The notes under the pieces: model-generated | Told to the model about the DNA's origin: nothing | The model's input: the letters and a program-made list of their open reading frames with translations, nothing else | The model's database searches: none | Assembly (NCBI RefSeq): GCF_000686045.1 | Contig: NZ_JMLV01000002.1 | Span: forward strand, 310,001-374,000 | Source: Fodinicurvata fenggangensis DSM 21160 | Lineage (GTDB): Bacteria > Pseudomonadota > Alphaproteobacteria > Kiloniellales > DSM-21159 | Direction of reading: 5' to 3' | Length of the DNA stretch: 64,000 nt | Shown here: positions 56,311 through 64,000 of the stretch, piece by piece | How positions within the stretch are numbered: the first letter of the stretch is position 1 | Layout: the number at the start of each line of letters is the position of its first letter | Program-made: the position numbers and the translations under genes

Positions 56311-57024
56311 ATGGGCGAAGGCTTTCAACTACTCGACATTATTCTTTTCGCAGCGATAGCGGCCTTTCTTATCCTGCGCTTACGTTCCGTCCTGGGTCGG
56401 CGAAACGGGGACGACTCACGTCCAGACGTTGATCCCTTCAAGCAGAACGAGGAAAATCAAACGGCCCGAAAGAAAGGCCCTGCTGGCGAGGACAAGGTGG
56501 TTCACCTGCCCAATCAGAAAGGCCAGCAGCAGTCCCAGGAAGATCAGCAAACCGAGTTCCGTACGGAAGGGCCCGCCGCTGCCGGCTTGACCCAGATCAA
56601 GCTGGCGGACAGCTCGTTCGACGAACAGAGCTTTCTGGAAGGCTCTCGCGCTGCCTTCGAAATGATTGTTTCCGCCTTTGCTGCCGGGGATCGGGAAACC
56701 CTGCGCAGTCTGCTGGCCGATCAGGTCTACGAGGACTTCTCTAAGGCGATCGACGAGCGCGAGAAAAACAACGAGAGCCTTCAGACCACCATTGTCAGTA
56801 TCAAGTCGGCCGATATCGTGGACGCCCGGCTGGAGAACCGTGTCGCCTCCATCGATGTCAAGTTCGTCAGTGAGCAGATCAATGTGACCCGTGACGAAGA
56901 AGACCGCATCATCGAGGGCGATCCGAACGAAATTATCAATGTGACCGACATCTGGACCTTCGAACGCAACACGCGCAGCCGGGATCCGAACTGGGCGCTG
57001 AGCGCCACGGAAAGCCCGACCTGA
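56311..57024 (+). CDS. timA: Tim44/TimA family protein
   Basis: 237 aa. A single N-terminal transmembrane helix (LLDIILFAAIAAFLILRLRSVLGRR, residues 5-29) is followed by a charged linker to about residue 90. The Tim44-like domain follows, with FLEGSRAAFEMIVSAFAAGDRETLRSLLAD. Alphaproteobacterial TimA is the relative of mitochondrial Tim44; a role at the inner membrane is inferred. mltA begins 37 bp later on the same strand, and divergent fxsA and secB lie upstream, a conserved alphaproteobacterial neighbourhood. Confidence 0.9.
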   Translation: MGEGFQLLDIILFAAIAAFLILRLRSVLGRRNGDDSRPDVDPFKQNEENQTARKKGPAGEDKVVHLPNQKGQQQSQEDQQTEFRTEGPAAAGLTQIKLADSSFDEQSFLEGSRAAFEMIVSAFAAGDRETLRSLLADQVYEDFSKAIDEREKNNESLQTTIVSIKSADIVDARLENRVASIDVKFVSEQINVTRDEEDRIIEGDPNEIINVTDIWTFERNTRSRDPNWALSATESPT

Positions 57025-57061
57025 TCCAGACAGAGGAGCTTCTTTCCGTGAGCTGTTCCGC

Positions 57062-58291
57062 ATGATTTCCCTACGTGCGCTTGTCCCTGTCGTCTTCGGC
57101 GCCCTGATCCTTGCCTCCTGCCAGGCGCCCTTGGACAAGCCGGCGGAAGAGAAGCCCCTTGCCCCAGATGAGGCAGAAGCCGATTTCGTCCCGGCGCGCT
57201 TTTCCGATCTTTCCGGCTGGCAGCAGGACAACCTGCTGGAGGCCCTGCCCGCCCTGCGTCGCTCCTGCCAACGCCTCCAGACACAGCCTTCGGAACGCGA
57301 GCTTGGTCCGGAGGGCAAGGCCGGGACAATTGCCGACTGGGAAAAGGTCTGCCGCAGCCTTCAGGACAGAACTTTCACCGATGACAGGGATTTGCGTGTT
57401 TTCCTGGAGCAGCAGTTCCATCCCTTTTACGTCGAGGCCCGACCGGCACAGGAAGGTCTCTTTACCGGCTATTACGAAGCGGAAATCCGGGCTTCGCGGC
57501 AGCCGGGAAACGGCTATGACGTGCCGCTCCATGCACCGCCGGAAGACCTGATCACAGCCGATCTGGGTGCTTTTGAGACCGAGCTTTCCGGGAAACGACT
57601 GGTCGGGCGCGTTTCGGGAAACAGTTTCGAGCCCTATCATTCGCGCAGCGAGATCGCCGAAGGTGCGCTGCAGGGCAAGGCGGATGTCGTGCTCTGGGCC
57701 GATGATCCCGTGGATGCCTTCTTCTTGCACATACAGGGCTCAGGAGTGGCCACACTTCCGGATGGAACGCGCCAGCGCGTCGGCTTTGCGGGATCGAACG
57801 GACACCCCTTCTATGCCATCGGACGAGCCCTGATCGAGAAAGGGGCTGTGTCCCGCGCAGAAGCCTCCATGCAGGCAATCCGGACGTGGCTGGATGAAAA
57901 TCCGGAGCAGGCCCGTGCCCTGATGCAGAGGAATGCACGTTACATCTTCTTCCGCGAAATCGATGAAGAAGGTCCCATCGGCGCCCAGGGGGTTCCCCTG
58001 ACTGCCGGGCGGTCCCTGGCCGTGGATCGCAATTTCCTGCCGCTGGGTGTACCGCTTTGGCTGGAAACCTACTGGCCCAACAGCAACGATGCGCTCAACC
58101 GACTGATGGTGGCCCAGGATACGGGCAGTGCGATCACAGGGCCAGTGCGCGGAGACTTCTTCTGGGGTAGCGGCGAAGCCGCTTTCGAAAGGGCAGGCCG
58201 CATGAAGGAACCGGGCCGCTATTGGATTCTTCTGCCGCGCAGTGTTGCCGAACGGCGTGGCGTTGATATCGCCGGCGCTTCGGGAAACTGA
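57062..58291 (+). CDS. mltA: Membrane-bound lytic murein transglycosylase A
   Basis: Outer-membrane lipoprotein cutting peptidoglycan glycan strands to 1,6-anhydro products. 409 aa. The signal MISLRALVPVVFGALILASC has lipobox LASC. The MltA barrel begins GLFTGYYEAEIRASRQP; the 3D-fold region at the end carries the catalytic aspartate pattern AQDTGSAITGPVRGDFFWGSGEAAFERAGRMKEPG. An Ala-rich linker is absent. Confidence 0.95.
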   Translation: MISLRALVPVVFGALILASCQAPLDKPAEEKPLAPDEAEADFVPARFSDLSGWQQDNLLEALPALRRSCQRLQTQPSERELGPEGKAGTIADWEKVCRSLQDRTFTDDRDLRVFLEQQFHPFYVEARPAQEGLFTGYYEAEIRASRQPGNGYDVPLHAPPEDLITADLGAFETELSGKRLVGRVSGNSFEPYHSRSEIAEGALQGKADVVLWADDPVDAFFLHIQGSGVATLPDGTRQRVGFAGSNGHPFYAIGRALIEKGAVSRAEASMQAIRTWLDENPEQARALMQRNARYIFFREIDEEGPIGAQGVPLTAGRSLAVDRNFLPLGVPLWLETYWPNSNDALNRLMVAQDTGSAITGPVRGDFFWGSGEAAFERAGRMKEPGRYWILLPRSVAERRGVDIAGASGN

Positions 58292-58352
58292 CCTCTTCCC
58301 TTGCTTGCCTTTTCCAAGTGGTCATACCATTGTTCAGGCAAGGAGAATGAGC

Positions 58353-59210
58353 GTGTCCATGAAACAAGAATCGGCGGCGCAGCCGGCATCGAACGGAAAC
58401 CCTGCCCGAGAGAAGCAACCAAATCCGCGTGTAGGCTTGTTCATCACCTGTCTGGTGGACCTGTTCCGACCCACGGTGGGCTTTTCCGCTGTTGCCCTGC
58501 TTGAGGACGCCGGCTGTACAGTCGAGGTCCCTCAGGCCCAGACCTGCTGTGGACAGCCGGCCTACAATTCTGGTGATCGTGAAGACGCGCGCGCCATTGC
58601 ACGTGCCACCGTCAAAGCCTTTCAGGGCTTCGACTATGTGGTTGCCCCCTCCGGATCCTGTGCGGCCATGATCCGTGAACACTATCCCCGCCTGTTCCGC
58701 GACGCGCCCGATCTGCTTCCGGAAGTCGAAGCACTGGCCGGCCGGACACACGAGCTGACGTCTTTCTTGGTGGATGTCTGCAGGTACCGCCCCAGCAGCC
58801 AGCATCTCGAAGAAAGCGTGACCTATCACGACGGCTGTTCCGGCCTGCGGGAACTGGGCGTTTCCGCTCAACCGCGCCAGCTTCTTCAAGCTGTGGAATC
58901 GCTGGAGTTGAAGGAATTGCAAGACCGGGAGGTTTGCTGCGGCTTTGGCGGGACCTTTTGTGTGAAGTATCCTGACATTTCCAATGCCATGGTCCAGGAC
59001 AAGAGCAAGGCGGTCCAGGAAAGCGGTGCAGAGATGCTTCTAGCCGGGGAACTGGGCTGTTTGATGAACATTGCGGGAAAATTGCGCCGACAGGGATCGG
59101 AAATGCAGGTCCGCCATGTGGCGGAAGTCCTGGCGGGACAACTTGAGGCGCCGTCGATCGGTTCGTCGGATGCGGAGGCCGCCTCCCGAATGCAACGCAG
59201 GAGCCGCTAG
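58353..59210 (+). CDS. lutA: L-lactate oxidation iron-sulfur protein LutA
   Basis: Cysteine-rich CCG-domain protein of the LutABC L-lactate oxidation complex. 285 aa from GTG at 58353, which lies seven bases after AGGAG; ATG at 58347 is too close to that site to be likely, and ATG at 58359 is possible. The two CCG motifs are in TCCGQPAYNSGD and VCCGFGGTFCVKYPDIS. RVGLFITCLVDLFRPTVG is the family start. First of three tightly packed genes, inserted between mltA and smr. Confidence 0.93.
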   Translation: MSMKQESAAQPASNGNPAREKQPNPRVGLFITCLVDLFRPTVGFSAVALLEDAGCTVEVPQAQTCCGQPAYNSGDREDARAIARATVKAFQGFDYVVAPSGSCAAMIREHYPRLFRDAPDLLPEVEALAGRTHELTSFLVDVCRYRPSSQHLEESVTYHDGCSGLRELGVSAQPRQLLQAVESLELKELQDREVCCGFGGTFCVKYPDISNAMVQDKSKAVQESGAEMLLAGELGCLMNIAGKLRRQGSEMQVRHVAEVLAGQLEAPSIGSSDAEAASRMQRRSR

Positions 59211-59216
59211 CAGCCC

Positions 59217-60659
59217 ATGGAATCGACCAGCCGCAACTTCAAGGATAACGTCCGCCACGCCCTTACTGACGACCAGCTTCAAAGGGCCATGAGCAACGTC
59301 AAGCGGAACTTTATCGACAAGCGCCTTGCCGCTGTCGAGAAGCTTCCTGAATTCGAAGAGTTGCGCGAGGCGGCACGGGCCGTGAAGGATCACGCCCTGG
59401 CCCATCTGGACCATTACCTGGAACGCTACGAAGCCCGGGTCCGCGAGGATGGTGGCCAGGTACACTGGTGTGCGACGGCCGAGGAAGCCCGTACAGCCAT
59501 CCTGGAGATCTGTCAGCGACAGGGCGCACGCAGCGTTACCAAGGGAAAATCCATGGTGGCCGAAGAGATCGGCCTGAACGATTTCCTGGAAGAACGGAAT
59601 ATTGTCCCGGTGGAAACGGACCTGGGGGAATACATCATCCAGCTGCGCCATGAAGCCCCCAGTCATATCATTGCCCCGGCCGTCCATCTCAACAAGGAAC
59701 AGGTTGCGGATGATTTTCGTCGGGAGCACAAGGACCTGCCCGGCGACCGGGATCTCAGCCAGCCGGGCCAGCTGGTGGAAGAAGCCCGCGGGATGTTGCG
59801 CCAGCGCTATCTGGATGCCGATGTGGGCATTACCGGCGCCAATCTTCTGATCGCCGAGACGGGCAGTAGCGTGATCGTCACCAACGAGGGCAATGGCGAC
59901 CTGACACAGTCCCTGCCCCGGGTGCATATCGTGATCGCCAGCATCGAGAAGGTGGTTCCGACGCTGGAAGATGCGTCGACAATTCTGCGCCTTCTGGCCC
60001 GCTCGGCCACGGGCCAGGAATTCTCAAGCTATACGACCTTTTCCACAGGACCACGCCGGGCCGAGGATGCCGACGGGCCGGATGAATACCATGTGATCCT
60101 TCTGGACAACGGTCGCTCGGCCATGCTGGGAAGCGAGTTCGAGGAAATGCTGCGCTGTATCAAGTGCGGCGCCTGTATGAACCACTGCCCGGTTTATCAT
60201 GCGATCGGCGGGCACGCCTATGGCTGGGTCTATCCCGGCCCCATGGGCGCGGTCCTGACGCCAGCCCTGACCGGGGTCGAGCAAGCCGGGCATTTGCCGA
60301 ACGCGTCCAGCTTCTGCGGACGTTGCGAGGCGGTCTGCCCCATGAAGATTCCCCTGCCCAAGATGATGCGGCATTGGCGTGAACAGGAATACGAGCGTCA
60401 CCTGACGCCGGCAGCGGCGCGCAGGGGCCTGTCGCTCTGGGCCTATTTTGCGCGCAGGCCGGCGCTCTATCATGCGGCGACACGTCTAGCGATGCCATTG
60501 CTGGGTCTGCTGGGCCGACGCCGCGGGCGCTTTGCACGCCTTCCACTGGCCTCGGGTTGGACCGATTATCGTGATCTGCCGGCGCCCGAAGGGGCCACGT
60601 TCCAGCAGCTCTGGGCCCGGCAACGTCGTAGCGGGAAAACGACGGAGGCCAGGACGTGA
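59217..60659 (+). CDS. lutB: L-lactate oxidation iron-sulfur protein LutB
   Basis: 480 aa. The N-terminal DUF162-type domain contains GKSMVAEEIGLNDFLE and GITGANLLIAETGSSVIVTNEGNGD. Two 4Fe-4S clusters are in CIKCGACMNHCPVY (about residues 315-328) and CGRCEAVCPMKIPLP (about 367-381). The C-terminal 100 residues are basic. It begins 6 bp after lutA and its stop overlaps the lutC GTG. Confidence 0.95.
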   Translation: MESTSRNFKDNVRHALTDDQLQRAMSNVKRNFIDKRLAAVEKLPEFEELREAARAVKDHALAHLDHYLERYEARVREDGGQVHWCATAEEARTAILEICQRQGARSVTKGKSMVAEEIGLNDFLEERNIVPVETDLGEYIIQLRHEAPSHIIAPAVHLNKEQVADDFRREHKDLPGDRDLSQPGQLVEEARGMLRQRYLDADVGITGANLLIAETGSSVIVTNEGNGDLTQSLPRVHIVIASIEKVVPTLEDASTILRLLARSATGQEFSSYTTFSTGPRRAEDADGPDEYHVILLDNGRSAMLGSEFEEMLRCIKCGACMNHCPVYHAIGGHAYGWVYPGPMGAVLTPALTGVEQAGHLPNASSFCGRCEAVCPMKIPLPKMMRHWREQEYERHLTPAAARRGLSLWAYFARRPALYHAATRLAMPLLGLLGRRRGRFARLPLASGWTDYRDLPAPEGATFQQLWARQRRSGKTTEART

Positions 60660-61327
60660 CAGACAGCAGGGCGCGCATTCTCGATCAGATCCGACGCAGT
60701 CGGGCTGCGGTTCAGGATGATGTGGTGGATCATCGGCTGGCAGAGCATCCACGCGGTCCGACCCCGGCACGTGGGCAGCTGTCCGCAGAAGATCGCCTCG
60801 CACTCTTTATCCAGCAGGCCACCGCCGTGGATGCCACGGTTACGCGGCTTCAGGCGTTCCAGGAGATCCCTCGAGAAGTCGCAAACTACTTGCGGGAACG
60901 AAACCTGCCGGCCACCCTTCGGATGGCCCCAGACAGGAAACTGACCGATCTGCCCTGGTCGAACCAGGCGTCGGGCCTGGACGTCCAGGCCGGCTGTGCC
61001 GAGGCCACGGATGCCGTTTCCTTGGTTCCGGCCTTTGCCGCTGTGGCGGAAACCGGCACCCTGGTCCTGCATTCCGGGGCCGAACGCCCGACGGGTCTGA
61101 ACTTTCTGCCTGATACACACATCGTTATGCTTGAGGCGCGGGATATCGCCGGTACCTACGAACAGGTCTGGGACCGCTTGCGGGCGCAGAACGATGGACG
61201 ACTGCCGCGCACCGTCAACATGATAACCGGGCCTTCGCGCACTGCTGACATTGAACAGACGATTCAACTTGGTGCACATGGACCGCGACGGTTACATATC
61301 CTCGTTGTCGGAGATCCAGAGGATTGA
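60656..61327 (+). CDS. lutC: L-lactate oxidation protein LutC
   Basis: DUF162/LUD domain protein, 223 aa, third component of the lactate oxidation complex. Start GTG, overlapping the lutB stop (GTGA). SLVPAFAAVAETGTLVLHSGAERPTGLNFLPDTHIVML and ITGPSRTADIEQTIQLGAHGPRRLHIL are the LUD signatures. No LutR-like repressor or lactate permease is adjacent. smr begins 6 bp after its stop, so read-through into smr is likely. Confidence 0.94.
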   Translation: MTDSRARILDQIRRSRAAVQDDVVDHRLAEHPRGPTPARGQLSAEDRLALFIQQATAVDATVTRLQAFQEIPREVANYLRERNLPATLRMAPDRKLTDLPWSNQASGLDVQAGCAEATDAVSLVPAFAAVAETGTLVLHSGAERPTGLNFLPDTHIVMLEARDIAGTYEQVWDRLRAQNDGRLPRTVNMITGPSRTADIEQTIQLGAHGPRRLHILVVGDPED

Positions 61328-61333
61328 TCAGCC

Positions 61334-61942
61334 ATGTCCCGTCGGGGAAAAACGGGCCTCAGTCGTGAGGAAGCGCGGCTCTGGCAGCATGTGGTGCGGG
61401 ATGCACATCCCCTGCCAGAACGCATGCGCCTGAAGGGCTCCGCGGCAACGACACTCTCCGACGACGCTGCCAAGGATGATGGCGATTCATCCAGCCAAAA
61501 ACAGGCCCCGGCTAAGAAGCTGTCCAATCCCCCACCGCGCAAGGTCAGCCGCGCGCCTTCAAGCACGCGCTCGGAACTGTCTCATGGTGCTGTTGCCGGC
61601 CTTGACCGCCGCTCGGCCGAGCGCATGCGCCGTGGAAAAATGCCCATCGATGCCCGGCTGGATTTGCATGGACTGGGCCAATTGGATGCGCACAGCCAAT
61701 TGGACAGCTTCCTTGCCCGGGCCCATGCCCAGGGCCTGCGGTGTGTTCTCGTCATTACCGGCAAGGGACGTTTCAGCGAGGAGGGCGGAGTCTTGCGCAA
61801 GCAGGTGCCGAAGTGGCTGAATCTCCCCGCCAACCGTGAACGAGTACTGGCCTTCGACTATGCGCGTCCACAGCATGGTGGCTCAGGCGCGCTTTACATT
61901 CTTTTGCGCCGCCAGCGCGAGAACCGGGAGTCGCGCAGATGA
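61334..61942 (+). CDS. Smr/MutS2 domain protein
   Basis: 202 aa with a variable, charged N-terminal region (residues 1-95) and a C-terminal Smr domain (about 110-200). Smr landmarks: DARLDLHGLGQLDAHSQLDSFL (LDLHG), VITGKG and AFDYARPQHGGSGALYILLR. Stand-alone Smr proteins nick DNA or cut RNA in some species. In alphaproteobacteria smr usually follows mltA directly; here the lut genes separate them. Its stop overlaps the XRE gene (ATGA). Confidence 0.9.
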   Translation: MSRRGKTGLSREEARLWQHVVRDAHPLPERMRLKGSAATTLSDDAAKDDGDSSSQKQAPAKKLSNPPPRKVSRAPSSTRSELSHGAVAGLDRRSAERMRRGKMPIDARLDLHGLGQLDAHSQLDSFLARAHAQGLRCVLVITGKGRFSEEGGVLRKQVPKWLNLPANRERVLAFDYARPQHGGSGALYILLRRQRENRESRR

Positions 61943-62340
61943 CGCCTTTCGGAGCCGAATTGCGGAGAATAAGGAGGGAGCGGGGACTGACACTCAAGGA
62001 AATGGCGTCAGGCCTGGAAATTTCACCAGCCTATCTCTCTGCACTGGAACATGGTCACAGGGGGCGGCCGAGCCTGCGTTTCGTCCATGCCGTCTGTCAG
62101 TATCTCGGCATCATCTGGGACGAGGCTGAAGCACTCGAGCGCCTGGCAGCCCTGTCTCATCCGCGCGTGACCATAGACACAGCGGGCCTTTCCCCTGCCG
62201 CCACGGAGCTGGCAAACCGCCTGTCGGAGACGGTTTCAAGCTTGCCACAAGAGCGTATAGACGCCCTGCTCGCCGTCATGCAGGAGGCAGAAGAAACAGC
62301 TCAGACCCGCTCGGACGCCGGACTTCAGGACTCCAATTGA
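61939..62340 (+). CDS. XRE family transcriptional regulator
   Basis: 133 aa with an N-terminal helix-turn-helix (about residues 8-60): LRRIRRERGLTLKEMASGLEISPAYLSALEHGHRGRPSL, where AYLSALEHG is the recognition helix. The C-terminal half, with AATELANRLSETVSSLPQERIDALL, looks helical and may dimerise. Starts with ATGA overlap on smr, so smr and this gene are coupled, and possibly lut as well. Convergent with osmC; the two stops overlap by 16 bases. Confidence 0.88.
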   Translation: MTPFGAELRRIRRERGLTLKEMASGLEISPAYLSALEHGHRGRPSLRFVHAVCQYLGIIWDEAEALERLAALSHPRVTIDTAGLSPAATELANRLSETVSSLPQERIDALLAVMQEAEETAQTRSDAGLQDSN

Positions 62341-62753
62341 CTGGCCAGCGTGATCTCGGCCTTCATTAGCTTGGAGACAGGGCACCCCGACTTGGCGCGT
62401 TCGGCAGCCGCATCGAAGTTCGCCTGGCTGGCGCCTGGAACCTTGGCTTTCACATCCAGATGGATCTTGGTGATGGCGAAACCGCCTTCGACCTGGTCCA
62501 GCGTGACAGCAGCCCGGGTTTCGACGCTTTCGGGGGACATGCCGTCGCCATCCAGTTCATTGGACAGTGCCATCGAGTAGCAACCCGCATGCGCGGCTGC
62601 AATCAACTCTTCGGGGTTGGTTCCCTTGCCGTCTTCGAATCGTGTGGCGAAGGAATAGGGGTTATCGTCAAGGACACCACTGTCACTGGAAATGCGGCCC
62701 TTGCCGTCCTTGAGATTTCCATTCCATACGGCGGACGCGTTTCTGCTTTTCAT
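62325..62753 (-). CDS. osmC: OsmC family peroxiredoxin
   Basis: Thiol-dependent hydroperoxide reductase, 142 aa from ATG at 62753, which follows GGGAG eight bases upstream; a TTG six bases further upstream would add two residues. Catalytic cysteines are in AAHAGCYSMALSNEL (about residue 57) and SGCPVSKLMKAEITL (about residue 123). SAVWNGNLKDGKGRISSDSG is the family N-terminus. Gap of 103 bp to dnaJ on the same strand, so it may be downstream of dnaJ. Confidence 0.92.
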   Translation of the reverse strand: MKSRNASAVWNGNLKDGKGRISSDSGVLDDNPYSFATRFEDGKGTNPEELIAAAHAGCYSMALSNELDGDGMSPESVETRAAVTLDQVEGGFAITKIHLDVKAKVPGASQANFDAAAERAKSGCPVSKLMKAEITLASQLES

Positions 62754-62856
62754 GGACAAGCTCCCTTCTCTTTATCCGTTTGCAAGACCGATGTGGGACG
62801 CTTGGGGTTCGATGTCCAGGAAAAAGAAGTACATAGAATATATCTTTAAGCCTGCC

Positions 62857-63999
62857 TCAGTCCCTCAGGTCCTCGAAGAATTCCTTTACGCGGGAAAAGA
62901 ATCCGTGGCTTTCAGGATGGTGGCGATCGCTATCCTCTCCGGATTCCTCGCGGAACTCTTCCAGCAATTCGCGTTGACGCTTGGTCAGATTGACCGGAAC
63001 CTCGACGGAGACCTGGATATAGAGGTCGCCCTTGGCATTGGACCGTAGGACCGGCATGCCCTTGCCCTTCATGCGGAACTGGGTCCCGGACTGCGTGCCG
63101 GCCGGGACGGTCAGCTTGGCCCGCCCGCCATTCATGGTCGGAACCTCGATCTCACCACCCAGTGCTGCCGTTGTCATGGGCACGGGGACGCGGCAGAAGA
63201 GGTTTGCGCCGTCGCGCTGGAAAAAGCGGTGGGGCTTCAGGGACAGGAAGATATAAAGATCGCCCGGCGGTGCGCCGCGCAATCCGGCTTCGCCCTCGTT
63301 GGCAAGACGGATGCGGGTGCCGTCCTCGACACCGGCCGGAATATTGACCTGCAGGGTCTTTTCCTGCTGTTGCCGGCCGACGCCGTCACAGTCATCACAG
63401 GGGTCCTCGATCACCTTGCCCTGGCCGTGGCAACTGGGACAGGCGCGTTCAATGGTGAAGAAACCCTGCTGCATGCGCACACGCCCACGGCTGCCGCAGG
63501 TCGGGCAGGTAACCGGTTTCGAGCCCGGTTGCGCCCCTGAGCCATCGCAGGTCTCGCAACTGACCCAAGTGGGAATGTGAATCTGGGTGTCCTTGCCGTT
63601 GAAGGCGTCTTCCAGCGTGATTTCCAGGTCATAACGCAGGTCCGCGCCATGCGGGGCGCCGCCACCGCCACGGCGGCCACCGCCCATCATGTCGCCGAAC
63701 ATCTCGTCGAAGATATCGGCAAATCCCTCGAAACCACCGAAGCCACCGCCTCCGCCGGGACGACGACCGCCGCCCTGCTCGAAAGCGGCATGTCCGAAAC
63801 GGTCATAGGTGGCGCGGCTGTCCGCGTCCTTCAGGACCTCATAGGCCTCGCTGGCTTCCTTGAACTTGACCTCGGCATCACTGTCCCCCGGATTGCGGTC
63901 CGGGTGGTACTTCATGGCCAGTTTGCGGTAGGCCTTCTTGATTTCGTCGTCACCGGCGTCACGACTGACGCCCAGGATTTCATAGTAATCACGTTTTGC
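62857..63999 (-). CDS. dnaJ: Chaperone DnaJ (start codon cut by window edge)
   Basis: Hsp40 co-chaperone of DnaK. The frame runs to 63999 and only the G of the start ATG (64000) is inside, so the protein is 381 aa, normal length. J domain residues 2-70 with HPD in KYHPDRNPG; Gly/Phe-rich region 75-115 with [15 protein letters not shown]; four CxxCxGxG zinc repeats ([32 protein letters not shown]) near residues 150-210; C-terminal substrate domain. No dnaK is in view. Confidence 0.97.
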   Translation of the reverse strand, partial: AKRDYYEILGVSRDAGDDEIKKAYRKLAMKYHPDRNPGDSDAEVKFKEASEAYEVLKDADSRATYDRFGHAAFEQGGGRRPGGGGGFGGFEGFADIFDEMFGDMMGGGRRGGGGAPHGADLRYDLEITLEDAFNGKDTQIHIPTWVSCETCDGSGAQPGSKPVTCPTCGSRGRVRMQQGFFTIERACPSCHGQGKVIEDPCDDCDGVGRQQQEKTLQVNIPAGVEDGTRIRLANEGEAGLRGAPPGDLYIFLSLKPHRFFQRDGANLFCRVPVPMTTAALGGEIEVPTMNGGRAKLTVPAGTQSGTQFRMKGKGMPVLRSNAKGDLYIQVSVEVPVNLTKRQRELLEEFREESGEDSDRHHPESHGFFSRVKEFFEDLRD

Positions 64000-64000
64000 C

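Overview
The window is a 64 kb stretch of ordinary, densely coded, high-GC bacterial chromosome. It is almost certainly from an alphaproteobacterium, and the gene set suggests a member of the Rhodospirillales or a related order; genus is not decidable from the sequence alone. The evidence is the gene order. The cluster DUF3576-leuS-lptE-holA, parB-parA-rsmG-mnmG-mnmE, rho-hemJ-hemH-hemE, PPDK regulator-maf-aroE-coaE-dnaQ and secB-fxsA-timA-mltA-smr is a known alphaproteobacterial origin-proximal arrangement. I see no insertion sequence, prophage, CRISPR array, tRNA or rRNA. Nearly every gene is intact, and only the two at the window edges are cut.

Layout. 1-12.4 kb: an Atm1-type ABC exporter (5' end outside the window), the MeaB GTPase chaperone with a coupled MFS transporter, aspartate aminotransferase, a FUSC membrane protein, YciB, a DAO-type FAD oxidoreductase, a large MscS-family channel and ZapE. 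12.5-24.4 kb: the sdhCDAB operon, a small DUF6494 gene, accA, secA, a secreted parvulin isomerase, argJ-mutT, a PaiB-like protein and recX. 24.4-35.9 kb: two ABC-2 permeases without an ATPase beside them, argD-argF-hslO, three predicted lipoproteins, leuS, lptE and holA. 35.9-50.8 kb: the largely minus-strand block parB-parA-rsmG-mnmG-mnmE-nitroreductase, DUF6489, then rho, hemJ, hemH and hemE, interrupted by a plus-strand trio (YyaL-like protein, dienelactone hydrolase, quinone oxidoreductase). 50.8-51.2 kb: a 435 bp non-coding gap between hemE and the PPDK regulator, the only gene-free stretch over 300 bp, which I call the chromosomal origin. 51.2-64 kb: PPDK regulator-maf-aroE-coaE-dnaQ, secB, fxsA, timA, mltA, a lutABC lactate-oxidation operon, smr, an XRE regulator, osmC and dnaJ (only the AT of its start codon lies outside).

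How the parts fit. The centre of interest is chromosome replication and segregation. The origin candidate has DnaA-box-like 9-mers, an AT-rich patch and four GANTC sites. ParA and ParB are encoded 13-15 kb away, and three near-perfect parS palindromes lie 10-13 kb away. Two of these are embedded in rsmG, in the same reading frame, and encode the same peptide. Other notable sites are a 9-bp leader hairpin that pairs with the likely ribosome-binding site of leuS, and strong symmetric hairpins at the convergent junctions dnaQ/secB and qor/rho. I found no clearly novel defence or mobile system; the best leads are regulatory and architectural.
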